DNA of 64,000 nt from Ligustrum vulgare (taxonomy: Eukaryota > Streptophyta > Magnoliopsida > Lamiales > Oleaceae): the NCBI GenBank assembly GCA_963555705.1, contig OY743184.1:27168139-27232138 (forward strand). The letters are read 5' to 3'. The notes under the pieces were generated by a model, which saw nothing but the letters and a program-made list of their open reading frames with translations, searched no databases and was not told the origin of the DNA. Both the position numbers and the translations under genes were made by a program. Every line of letters begins with the position of its first letter. Position 1 is the stretch's first letter. Below, piece by piece: positions 10,843 to 22,718 of the stretch.

Positions 10843-11350
10843 TTTAGCACTCGTGTATCACTCTATTCGGTTTTTTCCCTCTATTGATCTCACTACTCTG
10901 CCTTTTTCCTCTCTATCCCTTTTCTCAAGTTCTCAACGAACCCACCAAACTAGTCACGGACTTGGTCCTTGTGGAATTAACCCAAGGTGCAAGACACAAA
11001 CAGATGAAAGGAAGATTTGATGGAATATTGGACTCAAGAAATTGATGTAACTGGAATGAACGAATTTGAAGGTAGTGATGGATGACGAAAACTACTATGA
11101 ATGTGGAAAAATTAAAAGGTATCAAGAAAGGTCTTCTTGACTATGGAATGATGTTCTTGATCTTGCTCTTCAATAATAATTTTTTTTTTCCTGAATTTCG
11201 TACTTTTTTTTTTAATCAAGAACAATCAATAACGACAAGAATTGAAACGAAGACCAATTTTGTAACCATGTAGAATTTTCAAGGACAATGAAATCTAATG
11301 AAGAAAAAAAAAATGAAACAAAACAAGAATTATATCAAAACCTGGATTTA
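10843..11350 (-). other. Leader between PBS and gag of element A
   Basis: Non-coding 5' leader of element A on minus, rich in A/T homopolymers. The short ORFs here have no domain. Confidence 0.6.
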
Positions 11351-11369
11351 GAGCCAAGCTCTGATACCA
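11351..11369 (-). promoter_or_regulatory. Primer-binding site (initiator tRNA-Met type)
   Basis: The sense strand reads TGGTATCAGAGCTTGGCTC two bases inside the 5' LTR. TGGTATCAGAGC is the classic complement to the 3' end of plant initiator tRNA-Met. Confidence 0.95.
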
Positions 11370-11371
11370 AA

Positions 11372-12211
11372 TGATGTGATTCTTGTTGGGGAATCACGGG
11401 ATCTCACGGAAATTGAATTAAACCCTTGGAAAGTTCCAAATCCAGATTAATTGACGATAACAATATGACCCGACACTCACGACTCAAGAACCAAGGATGT
11501 ATCAAATTCAAGACCCGTTAAGATGCGGAATGAAGAACCATAAATGGGTGAACGCCACAAAGGTTGTCAAATCATTTGATAAGTTCAAGGGGTTCAATCA
11601 AGAACGAAGAAGAATAGGGATAAACTCACCTAATTCAAGCAATCTCATTAATCATCAAAGTTGTCTCTTACAATGGTCAAGAAAAACCTAATTATAGTGC
11701 AAAATGCGTCCAAAATAACCCTAGCCGCAAAATACCAAAAATAAGACGCGGCGCATTTTTACGACCGTGAAAATATACCTTACGGTCGTAATTGACCCTC
11801 GGGTCCAAAACTGATTTTAACTCTTACGGCCGTGACATTGGTTCTTACGGCCGTAAGACACCTTCTGAATAAAAAACTGCCTAATTCCTTACGGCCGTGA
11901 ATTGGTTGTTACGGCCGTGCGATAGCAAAGTTACGGCCGTAACTCCAAACCTTACGGCCGTAAAAGGCCCTCTGAATTGTTCTCTCCTTGTTCTTTGACC
12001 CAAATGCTTTGTAACGGTTTTGGCGCATCTCCCATATTGTCATGCATTGAAACTGGAGTCTTTGACCATGCATTTGAATATTCATCCACCGAAGCTTGCA
12101 TAAACCCCTGCATTGCTTGCTTGCTTGATCTTCTTAGCCCTCAGCCTCGTTATTGGTCCCACTGGTACATGCAACAGGTCCTTACTCGTAGGGTCACTCA
12201 GGTACTCATCA
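11372..12211 (-). repeat. Element A 5' LTR (840 bp)
   Basis: Same termini as the left LTR. It carries eight TTACGGCCGTAA-type sites within about 11755-11965, one more than the other LTR because of a ~40-bp segment missing there. The hairpin copy at 11550-11586 has one base change that breaks one inner pair. Transcription would start here, on the minus strand. Confidence 0.95.
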
Positions 12212-12216
12212 CTTTC

Positions 12217-15200
12217 TCACTGTTAACCCTAGGAATTCAACATCCATTTCTCTCAGTTAGCTGGGTAGCTGACCTTCTTAGTCCGTTCTTGACAGAATGA
12301 GAGCTTCATTTTTATGTTTTTGAAACTGAAATAAGATTTCCTCCGCTTCAAAGACAACCGTTTGCTACCAATGGAGAATTGTTTCTCATCTTAAATTCAG
12401 GTAATTGGATTTGCACCAATGGAAATCATAAACTTCATACAGAATAGAGGGACCGATTTGCTTGTTTTTAGATGGTGACTTTCTTCCATTCTATCCTATT
12501 ATTTAGTACTGGCCATTGATACTGGAAAGCGATTTTCTTGCTTTTTTGTTCCAGTTCGTGATCTAAATGAGTCGTACAGACACCTTAGTACATGTTCCTC
12601 GTCGCTGAGGACATCCCCGAAGAGCCTTTGCACAATTTGCTTCAAATCTCGATAAAGCTACTCAGAATCAATTGGTAAGAGGTCAGGGATTGTGTGAATT
12701 GCTTAAGCAATCTCAAGCAATCACGCTAGAAGAATAGATAATGACTATTTATACCTGAACAAATGGTTATCATGATTCATTAGAAATTGGACATATAAGG
12801 AAATTTCTTGTTGAGTTACGTACCTACTTAAAAACTAATAAACCTTATCTCCCTCACTTGTCATCCATAGTGATTCTGTTCTTGCAAGAAGCATTGCTAA
12901 GGTAATTGCAAGTTCGAATTTGTGATTGATATGTGAGGGCCTGAGGGGGGGAATGGTGATCGTAAAGCTTATGTCGAAGTTTTGTTAGGGGTACAATCAT
13001 TTCAAGAGATTTTATAATAGAATTTGGAGATGTCTCTTGTTCTGTGTGACCTTTAAGAAAATAGCAGAAACTTGAGTTTTATTTATTTATTTATTTATGT
13101 TAATAAATATGCATCTTTGTGGTGTATTGCAAAGGAGATTATGTTGAATTTCACCATTTGTTATCAAATTTTAATTAATTGTGGATATTTTGGTTTCGAA
13201 GTACAAACTATGTACAAAAAATATACACACTTTCATGCCAAAAATTACTTGCTAAATTTGAAAATTTTTTACTAAAAAAACAAGAAAATTAAAAAAAAGG
13301 TCCATAAAGTGCAATGAAAATTGGAATCATTTCAAAATGTAATGGTTGAACAAGTAAGAAAGTGAACTTTTGATTTTGGGTTGTCAATCCCATATGGACT
13401 AGTTATTCATTATCGATTTACTTTGATCTAAAGAATTCCTAATCTAAGCCAACAAACGAACCATGAAAATAAAATTGCAAAAGATCCAAAAACAACAATA
13501 AATTGAGAAAATAAACAAATAAACAATTTTAATAAATAAGATATAAAAATTAAAATAATTACAAATAAAAACAAAATCAAATGTTGGTTTTTCTAACAAA
13601 TAAAGGAATATCGCTACTAACGATTTCGAAGTACTTTTCTAGCTTTATTTTGTATTTGAAGTTGTTTTCTAAAATTAGTGTTACATTCGTACGATGCACG
13701 GTAATTTATTACTCACATGTATCGAAATTATATGTTAACATATGAAATAAATATTTAATTAAAAATGAGAAATGAAAGAAGATAATTTCTTACAAAAAAT
13801 GTACAATTACACATATCTTAATTTTTTACAGTTTGTATATTTACCGTTTCGAGACTTCTTTAAATATTGAAATTTAAATTGATTTAAAACTTAAAATTGG
13901 AATGGGAAAACAAAATTACATTTAAATAGAATTTATAATAAGTAAAAAATAGATATATTTGTGATATGTGCGCAGAATTTTATTAAAACGAAAAAGGAAA
14001 AGAAAAAAATTAATTGATAAACCCTCTTATTTTTTCTATTTTTAAAGAAAAATATTTATGTAATATTAAATTTTTTTATTTTTATGAATTTAAAAAAGAA
14101 AATATAATTGATTTTCAAGAGAGGAAGATGGAGCAAAAAACTCCAGGACCTGAAAAACGCACCTATTCAAAAATCTCCATTCAATTGGATTATTTTAATA
14201 TGATTTTGTCCAAAATGAATAATAAATAGTTAATTAACCATTTTACAAAATATGTTTTAGGCGGCAAATGGCCAATACCTTTTCTTGAGGAAGTGCTCTC
14301 CCTTTATGTATTATATTTTTATCTTATGAACCAATTTAGTTCACGTTTGAACCATCATTATCTACGAGTTTTATAATAGTGTTTTTTTTTGGGAGAATAT
14401 GTACTTAAGTTCCTATTTAAGACTTATTATTTCAAATAATGTAGTTTGTAACTATAAATTTTGGAGGAATAAGTTGTTAAAAAGTAGGAATATTTTTAAA
14501 TTTACATGTAGATTATTTTATTAATAAGATGTTGGTTGAAAATGAAATTCAGAGGAAACTAGAAGGTTCGACAAGCTTTTTTTGACTCTGACTAAGGAAC
14601 CATTCCAGCACCCACCCCTATCCCAAACTAAGAAGTTCAAAGAAAAGGATTGTGTTGATGAGTAAAATAAGATGATGAGGAAATCCTCCCTGGTGAAATG
14701 GGAAGAAATAATTCAATCGAGAATAAAGCGTACAGAATAGGGGTCATTTCTTTACCATGTAGTCACAATTGTAATAGTTAGGAACTTGAATGACTTACTA
14801 AAAAAACTTCAATGACCATTTGTATAACTATTCAATTTTAATATTATTGATGTAATTAATTTTTTCAAAATATAATTTTTAGATTATTACAATTTAATTT
14901 ATCACAACCCAATGGTTATATTAGAATTGACACTAATTATCTTAGTACAATATTTGATATTTAAATATATTTTACAAATATTTCATTTCATATTTACTTT
15001 AAAATTAAAAATTAAAATACATGTGATCCTATATTTAAATTAATGTAACAAAGTAAACAATACGAAATGATAATTTTAATTAAATTTTACCTAATTTATA
15101 TAGCAAATACATTTTACTTTATACACCAAGAAATTATATATGCATCTCAATTTATAAAAGTGGTGCGATTTTTGAACCCATAAGACATAATATTTCATCA

Positions 15201-16284
15201 CTTACTTGTATGGAATTGATTTTTCAAGAATCATTTTTTTTAACATTCATCCTCAATCATACATTCTTTAAAAAATTATTTTTTACAATTTTTCATACTA
15301 CTTTTTAACTACACATTCTAAAAAAACCACTTTTCACAAAATAAAAAATCAAATAGTTAAGTTCCATATAAATCAGTTTACAACGTGAAACCACAACCAA
15401 TGACAGAAATTGAAGAAAATTAAAAAACCATAGATACGAAATATCAAAATATTAAAAATTCAAATGTTATTTAATAATTTCAATACAACGTGACTTTTCA
15501 TTTTTTTTTTTTTAACTAATAGTCAAAGGGTTATGTTACCAAAATATATATATATATTTATACGTTTTAAATACACGTGTTTGACCACATCCTATTTTGA
15601 AATATAATGAATTTGCTAATATGCCTTTATTTTTATTTTAGTTAAACTAATTGTTAAAGTACGTAATATATATTTTGCATATTTTTATTATTTAAATCTA
15701 TATTATTAAACATAAATAATTGAACAAAATGAGTAAGTAATTAAATAAATAAAATTTAAAACCACAAATGAATTGATCGAAATAGGGAGTTGCACCAAGA
15801 ATCCACCAAAGCTTTTTGATCTTCAGAATCCTTTGCTTTTTCTCCATTTGATTTCCATAAGAATTGAATGTTTGAATGTGATTTTTTTATTTTTTATTTT
15901 TTGGGATGAGAGGCTGCCTAGGTTTTAGAATTTGTGCCTCCAAATCTCCTTCTCTTGGTGTCTAATAGGTCTTTTTATAGTTTAGAAGTCTAAAAAGTGG
16001 TTAAAACCTGGTTGGACTCGAAAAAGATTAAAAACTATAAAAGAAAAAGCTAAAAACAGTGAAAAAAAGGCTAATAAATTTTTGATATTCCCTTTCTTCT
16101 GAAAATTCACATATATTCCGAAAGAAAAAAAAAGTAATTCCGAAAATTCAAGAACCACTTTTTTGAATTTCCTTAAATTTTTGATATTCCTTTTCTTTAG
16201 AGTCAAAACTAATATTCATTCTTTCTATTTGATGTTGGATCCTCTTATTTTGAGTTTTATTGAATTCTTGAAATCCACATAAAG
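12217..16284. other. AT-rich, mostly unassigned DNA
   Basis: Long AT-rich stretch with homopolymers and a (TTTA)n run (about 13077-13098). Apart from the orphan exon-like ORF at 12499-12657 and a gypsy leader-like piece at about 16085-16175, I recognise nothing. This is the most likely remnant of ordinary host intergenic DNA in the window. Confidence 0.5.
12499..12657 (-). pseudogene. Orphan exon-like ORF (52 residues plus stop)
   Basis: On the minus strand, 52 sense codons end in TAA. They have a protein-like composition, including [20 protein letters not shown] and SFRSRTGTKK. The frame is closed just upstream by TAG in a context (TTGATTCTGAGTAG) that could be a splice acceptor, so it resembles a last exon. 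I do not recognise the family and saw no companion exon with confidence. It may be a scrap of a host gene left beside the chromovirus insertion, or chance. Confidence 0.3.
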
Positions 16285-16470
16285 GGGATGGATTATGAGT
16301 TTAATTCTATTTTCAAAACTAGATGTTATGTGGGTAATAAAGTGTGTAGTTTGGCTATTGATAGGGAGTACATCTCTGATTTGGCTAGTATGACCATGGT
16401 TGAGATATTAGGATTTCCTCTTAATTCGATGTAAAATCTACCCTCCAAGTATAAATGGGTTAAGTTATAA
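16085..16470 (+). pseudogene. Gypsy fragment: leader and protease piece (deletion-derivative family)
   Basis: Bases around 16090-16175 (GAAAATTCACATATATTC..., AGTAATTCCGAAAATTC, ACTTTTTTGAATTTC) match the leader of copy 2 at about 39675-39745. At about 16285-16460 a frame reads like the protease of element A (TRCYVGNKVCSLAID, then MTMVEILGFP), with stops. I infer a fourth, truncated member of the same family. The 5' and 3' limits are uncertain. Confidence 0.5.
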
Positions 16471-16925
16471 CTTAGAAATAATCCAGGGTCATTCTTCCTA
16501 GGGATTTTATTGGTATAATAATATTTGCTAAATTCAAGTCTTAAACTATGATTTCAAGATTACTTAAATGATAAAAAGAGGATATAATTAAATTGCAATG
16601 AAAGAGAAATTTGAGTGGAGTTATTCTTTCGCTATCAATTGGGCTTGCAACTAAGATTAGTATTAATTTCTTGAGATCGATAAGATGTAAAAATAGCAGT
16701 GAGAAAATTAATCAATCTATTCTACAGCGTTTTGTCGAGCATGTTGTGTGCATATTCAATACATACCACATCAGCGACATTAATCCAAGTAAAATAATTT
16801 AAAAATTTAAAATAATTTGTAACCCCTTATCAATAACAAGAATTCATCCATAAGAAATTAACACATACCCATTGAAGCTAAAGAATAACTCCCCTCAAAT
16901 ATAATTTAGCCGGACATAATTAAAT

Positions 16926-17540
16926 TGTTATTACATTTGGACCAGCCCAGCTGCAGCCCAAGAATTAAATCAGATTGGACCATGTATTATAGCCCAACCT
17001 TGATCTGCACATTTTTCAGCTTGGACCAAATAAATGGAAGCCCAAATACTGAATGCTGAAGCTCATATGAATGATCCAGACCTTAGGCCTGCTATCACCA
17101 CCGCCATTATATGCACCGTTGGATCTCTTAATCCTGATCTCAACCATCCACCTGGAGATAAAGTTTATGCCAGACGCTTGGTTTCTTACTTTTGATCCAG
17201 ATTCATTCTTTCTGACTCTTTCTCTCCTTCTTCGTCTTCTCTTTGAAAAAGGAGAAAACTCTCATATTTTTCTTGCAATTCTTAGTGGTTAAATCACTGA
17301 TTCTTAGTGCATAATCAGAGTAATATTCTTTGTGGTTTTTTACAGTTCTGATACTGTAATTTCTTAGTGGTTTTATGCGAGATTTTGAGTCTATTCTGAG
17401 TTTTGAACGATCTTTAGAAATCTGTATATTTTTGTTTGATACTTTGCGATTTTGTGATTAATAAAATTTCTTTGATGTTTTATTTCTAAAATCGTATTTG
17501 TATTACTTTGTGGTTGATTTTGAGCCTTAATCTCTTAATA
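16926..17540 (+). repeat. Copia 5' LTR
   Basis: Begins TGTTATTACATTTGG and ends CTTAATA (CA lost by mutation; the 3' copy has CTTAACA). It is immediately followed by a degenerate PBS. Confidence 0.9.
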
Positions 17541-18586
17541 ATGGTATTAGAACCTTAGGGTTCGCGTCCTTAGGGTTCGCGTAATACACATTGATTTGAC
17601 TCAGATCTTGTTAGATTAAGACGTTTTCTTTGTGGATCTGTGATTTTCTGGATTTTTCTGTGTGGTTTCTGAACATTACGCTTTAAGGTTTTCAGATCTT
17701 GGAAGTAATCTTTGAGAAAATTAATTTTCTTAAAGTTTTATGAAAGATTTCTTTAAAACGTTTTATGTTTTTCTGGAAATTTTTGTTTTCAGATTTTTTG
17801 AAAAATTTTTGGGAAATTTTTCAATATATTCTTCGTGGTATACATTGCTTAGTGGAATTATTTTTTAAAACCTATTTTTAAAATTAGGTTTTCTCAGTCT
17901 TTAATTTTTTGGATCATTTAATTCTGGGTCTTACAATTTTTTGGGATCTTTTGGTTTTGTTTTAGTATATTTCTTTATAAATATACTGAAATACTTAATT
18001 AGATCCTACATTTTGGTTGCTGATCTTCGTGGGTTATCTGAAAAGGCTTAGTGGTACTGAACTCGTGGGTTCTGAATCTTTATGGATAAATATCTTTGTG
18101 GAGATGCAGTCATTTAAAAACTTGCATCAGGTGATATCATTTAATTACTGCACAATATACTGTCATTCATTTTTCAATTCTTTGTTCTTTCCAAAATCTC
18201 TCCGTTGAAGCCTATTCTTGGACCCCAATCCTTACCTTTGTCCAGGATTTCTTGAGAATCCAAGAATCTGAGGGAGCTTGGGCTGACACATAAAAGGTTG
18301 AGGGATATACTGGAAGAACTATATTTTCAGTATATCAGTTCTTAGTGTTTTTCTTGATCAGCCTGATTACTGTTATTAATTTTTGTGATCACCTTGATTG
18401 CCTTACTGTTTGATAATTGTTTCAGAGACTGTGTGTCTAATATCTTGATCTTTGTGGAACATTTTGGATAATTCTTGACTTCTGTGATTATACCCTGTAT
18501 TTCTATCTGTCTATCTGTTCTTGATTTGAAGTAATAAAGCCTCAACTCTTGATAAATTCTTTCAAAACAATTTAGTCATTACTTCA
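17541..18586 (+). other. Copia PBS and leader
   Basis: TGGTATTAGAACC at 17542-17554 is a two-mismatch version of the initiator tRNA-Met PBS (TGGTATCAGAGCC). About 1 kb of T-rich leader follows, with many copies of TTCTTAGTGG / CTTTGTGG-like words and no coding potential. Confidence 0.75.
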
Positions 18587-19610
18587 ATGGATACTATAAA
18601 AGTAGATGTTGAAGTATGGAATGGCAAATGAGATTTCAATCTATGGAGTCAGAAAATGAAGGCTTTGTTACTACAAATGAAATGTGCCAAAGCCATTGAT
18701 CAGTCTTGGCCTTTGAATTTATCTCAAGATAGACAAATTGAAATGGATGAAACTGCATGGAGTACTATTTTTCTTCATCTGTTTGATAATGTGATTAGAC
18801 AAATAGGGAAAACTAAAACTGCTATGGCACTTTGGGAAAAATTAGAAGAGGTTTATGATACTATTTCTTTGCCTGATAAGTGTTTCTTGTGGAAACAATA
18901 TTTTTCTTTCAAGTTTGATCCATCTAAGGATGTGGATGATAATATGAATAGGTTTACTAAGATCACACAGTCTTTTAAATTGTGATAAAAAACTTACTGA
19001 TGAACAAAAAGTTGTCTGTTTGCTGAATGCTATGGGTGATAAGTTCAAAGACCTTAGGAATCCACTTGAATATGGTGGGCAGAAATTGATTACAGAAATC
19101 GTTCACACTTCTCTTAAGAATAAGGACCTTGAATTCAAAAATAATCCTAAAGAGGCCTATAGTGTTATAGGATCTTCAAAGAAGAGGAATTCCTTTAGGA
19201 ACAATAAGCCAGTGAGTAATTTCAATAAAAATTGGAATACCTTTAATAATAATAGAAACTGGAATAGTGTGAACAGCAAGCCCGCAAGAGGAAATTCTCA
19301 AAATAAAGTCAATTTCAATAGGTCTAATGACAATACCTATAGATGATAAAATAATTCTAGGAATCAGACCAATTTTAGAGGCTATGATAACTCTAGAAAT
19401 CAAATCAACCTTAGAAATCAGAACAATGTCAGGGGGCAAGACAATACTGGGGGATTAGATAACATAAACAGACCCAGACTTTGTTTCTATTGTGGCCAAC
19501 CTGGACATCACATTAAAAATTGTTTCAAAAGGAAGAATGAAATTGGAACCAGTAACCAAACAGAGGCTGCAGTCCAAGATAATAATGGTGTGGTGTATGT
19601 TACTACTGAA
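18587..19610 (+). pseudogene. Copia gag with zinc knuckle
   Basis: The start is the ATG at 18587; an early TGA interrupts the frame, which then resumes (18656-18985) with a UBN2-like gag (MKALLLQMKCAKAID, ALWEKLEEVYDTISLPDK). A frameshift near 18980 leads to 19020-19346 (LLNAMGDKFKDLRNPLEYGG). An Asn/Arg-rich stretch precedes the CCHC knuckle CFYCGQPGHHIKNC at about 19482-19523. It would form the virus-like particle if intact. Confidence 0.8.
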
Positions 19611-19980
19611 TCTGACAATAAACATGAATGAATACTTGATTCTGGTTGCACTTTTCATATGTGTCCTGAAAGAAATTTGTTTTCTGACTTCAGTAGTAAC
19701 TATAATGGTTATGTGAAACTTGGAAACAATGTGATCTGTGATGTTAAAGGAACATGTAACATACATTTGAAACTTGAAAATAACAAGACATAAGTCTTGA
19801 ACCAAACTAGATATGTACCTGACTTAAAAAGGAATTTGATCTCTCTTGGTGTGCTTGATTCTGAATCCTATGAGATAAGATTGCATAAAGGTTACCTATA
19901 TCTATCTTTAAAGGTAATCTGTTACTTTCTACACTCCCAAAATCAATGGAATTTATGTCTTAAATTCTTTTCCTCTATGT
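19611..19980 (+). pseudogene. Copia protease
   Basis: The retropepsin active site DSGC (ILDSGCTFHMCP) is at about 19638. A TGA occupies the codon just before, where copia proteases usually have Trp. The stretch continues with CNIHL...TRYVPDLKRNLISLG, the usual bridge to integrase, with another stop near 19790. Confidence 0.75.
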
Positions 19981-19989
19981 GCTAAATCT

Positions 19990-20986
19990 TTTAATGCTGT
20001 TTCTGATACTAATAAAACTACTTTATGGCATAAAAGGCTTGGTCACTTAGGAGAAAAAAGGTTTAAAATTACTTGAAAAGAAAGGTGTTTTTGGTAAAGA
20101 TGTTTTACAAAAACTTAATTTCTGTGAGAAATGCATTTTGGGAAAGCAGAAAAGGAACTCTTTTGGAAAAGGGATTCATAAATCAAGTGACATTCTTTAA
20201 TATTTACATGCTGATTTGTAGGGTCCTGTTCCAGTTAATTCTGTTTCAGATTTTAAATATTTCTTATTGATTGTTGATGATTTTTCTAGAAAAACTTGGG
20301 TTCATTTGTTAAAGACTAAAGATGCTACTATGTGGACATTTAAAAATTGGATCACTTTAGTTCAAAATTTGAAAGATAAAAGGGTTAAAATTATTAGGAC
20401 AGATAATGGCCTTGAGTTTTGTAATCAGGATTTTGATTCTTTTTGTAGCAGTCTAGGTATTATTAGGCACAGGACTGTTGCATACAGTCCACGGAAAAAT
20501 GGGGTTGCTGAAAGAATGAATAGGACACTCTTAGAAAGAACTAGGTGTCTTTTACTTGATTCTAATCTGCCTAAAATTTTTTGGGGTGAAGCAGTCAAAA
20601 CAGCTTCATATTTGATTAATCTTTCTCCCTGTAGTGCTATTGATTTTAAAATTCCTGATCAAATTTGGAACAATTCTCTTCCAAATTTTTCTAAATTGAA
20701 AATTTTTGGGTGTGCTGCTTACTCACACCAAACTGAGACTAAACTTGATTCCAGGTCACTGAAATGTGTTTTCCTAGGATATGGAGAAGGAGTTAAATGT
20801 TATAGGCTGTGGGTGAAAGAACAGGGAGGTTACGGGTTCATTTTAAGTAGATCAGTTGTTTTTAATGAAAATTTCTTTCCTTGTAAAAATGAAATTTTAA
20901 TTGATCCTTTTAGTGAAAAAGATTTTCTTACCTCTGAACTGAGTGTAGACCATTTGAGTTTTGAAAATGGTTTGCCCGATACTTAG
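19990..20986 (+). pseudogene. Copia integrase
   Basis: The HHCC finger (LWHKRLGHL ... CEKCILGK) spans about 20022-20140 with a frameshift near 20060. The core is an open frame from 20267: IVDDFSRK (first D), IRTDNGLEF (second D) and NGVAERMNRTL (E), so the triad is present. The C-terminal part has KIFGCAAYSH and VFLGYG. A stop at 20984-20986 separates it from RT, where copia pol is normally one frame. Confidence 0.85.
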
Positions 20987-20992
20987 TTTCAG

Positions 20993-22408
20993 GTGGAGCA
21001 ACTCCCACATTCATCAAATATTACTCCTGGTCATATTTCACCTAATACTGATCTTATTCCTAAAAATATTTCTGATACAGAAACAGATTTAAATCTTGAT
21101 AATTACTTATTAGTCAGGGATATGACTAGAAGGGAGATTAGACCTCCTGCTAGTGATGATGATCCTGATTTTGTATCTGCTTTTACATATTCTGAACATT
21201 TTCTATATGAACCTAAATTATTTGAAGAAGCCATGTCTTTTCCTGATTCTAAACTGTGGCTTGCAGCCATGCAAGAAGAGATGGATTCTCTTATTAAAAA
21301 TGGCACCTGGACATTAGTCAACAAACCTGTTAATACTAGAATAATAGATTGTAAATGGATTTTCAAAATAAAAGAAGGTGACTCAAAAGCTATAAAACCT
21401 AGATATAAGGCTAGGCTTGTAGCAAAAGGGTCTTCTCAGAAGGAAGGAATAGATTATAATGAAATATTTTCACCAGTTGTTAAATATACCTCTATTAGAA
21501 TATTATTTGCTCTAGTTGCTCAATTTAATTTAGAATTAGAACAAATGGATGTTAAGACTGCCTTCCTGTATGGTTTTTTGGATGAAACTATTTACATGCA
21601 ACAACCTAAAGGTTTTGAAAAACTTGGTAAATCTGATTTGGTATGTTTGCTGAAAAAGTCACTTTATGGCTTGAAACAAGCTCCAAGACAATGGTATAAG
21701 AGATTTGATTCTTATATTCAAAGTCTAAATTTTCAAAAGAGCCAATATGATTCTTGCTTTTATTATAAGATTGATAATTCTGATTTTATGTATTTGTTAT
21801 TATATGTTGATGACATGTTGATTGCTGGCCCTAATATGCATGAGATTAATTTGCAGAAAAATAAACTGCATTCTGAATTTGAGATGAAAGACTTAGGGCA
21901 TGCTAAAAGAATTTTAGGTATGGATATTTTTAGGGATAGACAATCTGAAAATCTATTTTTAAACCAAAAGCATTATATTGAAAAAGTTTTAACCAGATTT
22001 AATTTGATTGATTCCAAACCTGTTTCTCTGCCTTTGTCTGCACACTTTAAATTGTCATTTGATCATTTCCCTAAATCTGTAGAAGAAGAACTTAGAATGA
22101 AAAATGTACCATATTCCAATGCTATAGGATCTGTTATGTATCTTATGGTGTGCACTAGACCTGATATTGCTTTTGTTGTCAGTGTTCTTAGTAGATTTAT
22201 GAGTAATCCTGGTGAATTACACTGGGAAGCTGTGAAATCTCTTTTAAAGTATCTTAAAGGTTCTGCAAATTTGAGTTTAGTGTATTCTAAAACCAAAAAT
22301 GATTTCAAATTGAAAGGTTTTGTAGACTCAAACTTTGCAGGAAACATAGATAATAGAAAGTCAAGTTCTGCATATTTCTTTACATTAAATAGTTCATGCA
22401 TTAGCTAG
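20993..22408 (+). CDS. Copia reverse transcriptase (partial pol)
   Basis: A 471-residue open frame. RT spans about 80-325, with WIFKIKEGDSKAIKPRYKAR, MDVKTAFLYG, KSLYGLKQAPRQWY and the catalytic LLYVDDMLIAG (YVDD near 21803-21814). The RNase H connection follows (MYLMVCTRPDIAF, HWEAVKSLLKYLKG). The frame closes at a stop within RNase H (22406-22408), where Trp is usual in the SW(K/R)S motif. The best-preserved part of the element; the start Met is not native. Confidence 0.9.
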   Translation: MEQLPHSSNITPGHISPNTDLIPKNISDTETDLNLDNYLLVRDMTRREIRPPASDDDPDFVSAFTYSEHFLYEPKLFEEAMSFPDSKLWLAAMQEEMDSLIKNGTWTLVNKPVNTRIIDCKWIFKIKEGDSKAIKPRYKARLVAKGSSQKEGIDYNEIFSPVVKYTSIRILFALVAQFNLELEQMDVKTAFLYGFLDETIYMQQPKGFEKLGKSDLVCLLKKSLYGLKQAPRQWYKRFDSYIQSLNFQKSQYDSCFYYKIDNSDFMYLLLYVDDMLIAGPNMHEINLQKNKLHSEFEMKDLGHAKRILGMDIFRDRQSENLFLNQKHYIEKVLTRFNLIDSKPVSLPLSAHFKLSFDHFPKSVEEELRMKNVPYSNAIGSVMYLMVCTRPDIAFVVSVLSRFMSNPGELHWEAVKSLLKYLKGSANLSLVYSKTKNDFKLKGFVDSNFAGNIDNRKSSSAYFFTLNSSCIS

Positions 22409-22718
22409 AAATCACAACTACAGAAACTTGTGGCTCTTCAACTGAGGTAGAATATATTGCTGCCAAAGATGCTGTAAAAGAATGTATTTGGCTGAAAGGT
22501 TTGTTATCTGAAATTACTTGTATTGATAATTCAGCTATTGAGCTTTGTACTGATAGCCTAAGTGCTTTAAACTTGTGTAAAAATCCTATTTTTCATAACA
22601 GGTCAAAGCACATTGATGTTAAATGTCACTTCATTAGGGATATAACTGAAAAGGGTGTTATTAAACTTGTCAAAATTCCAACTCAGTTGAATCCTGCAGA
22701 TACAGGAACTAAAATAAT
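22409..22718 (+). pseudogene. Copia RNase H end, cut by Athila insertion
   Basis: After the stop, RNase H continues with VEYIAAKDAVKECIWLKG, a catalytic D in ELCTDSLSAL, and KHIDVKCHFIRD. It reaches the NPADTGTK motif that is near the C-terminus of copia pol. The Athila element begins at 22719. The remaining few codons lie beyond it at about 32445-32490, with one frame slip. Confidence 0.85.

Larger units (their letters stand above)
5479..12216 (-). mobile_element. Chromovirus-like Ty3/gypsy element A (probably CRM), with TSD CTTTC
   Basis: LTRs at 5484-6283 and 11372-12211 flank a minus-strand internal region with the order gag, zinc knuckle, protease, RT, RNase H, integrase. The flanks carry the perfect 5-bp duplication CTTTC (5479-5483 and 12212-12216). 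An initiator-tRNA-Met type PBS and a purine-rich PPT sit next to the LTRs. The integrase ORF runs into the 3' LTR, a feature described for CRM chromoviruses. Frameshifts and stops in gag, protease and RNase H make this copy non-coding as an autonomous element. The LTRs remain very similar apart from indels, including about 40 bp present only in the right LTR, so the insertion is fairly young. Confidence 0.9.
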
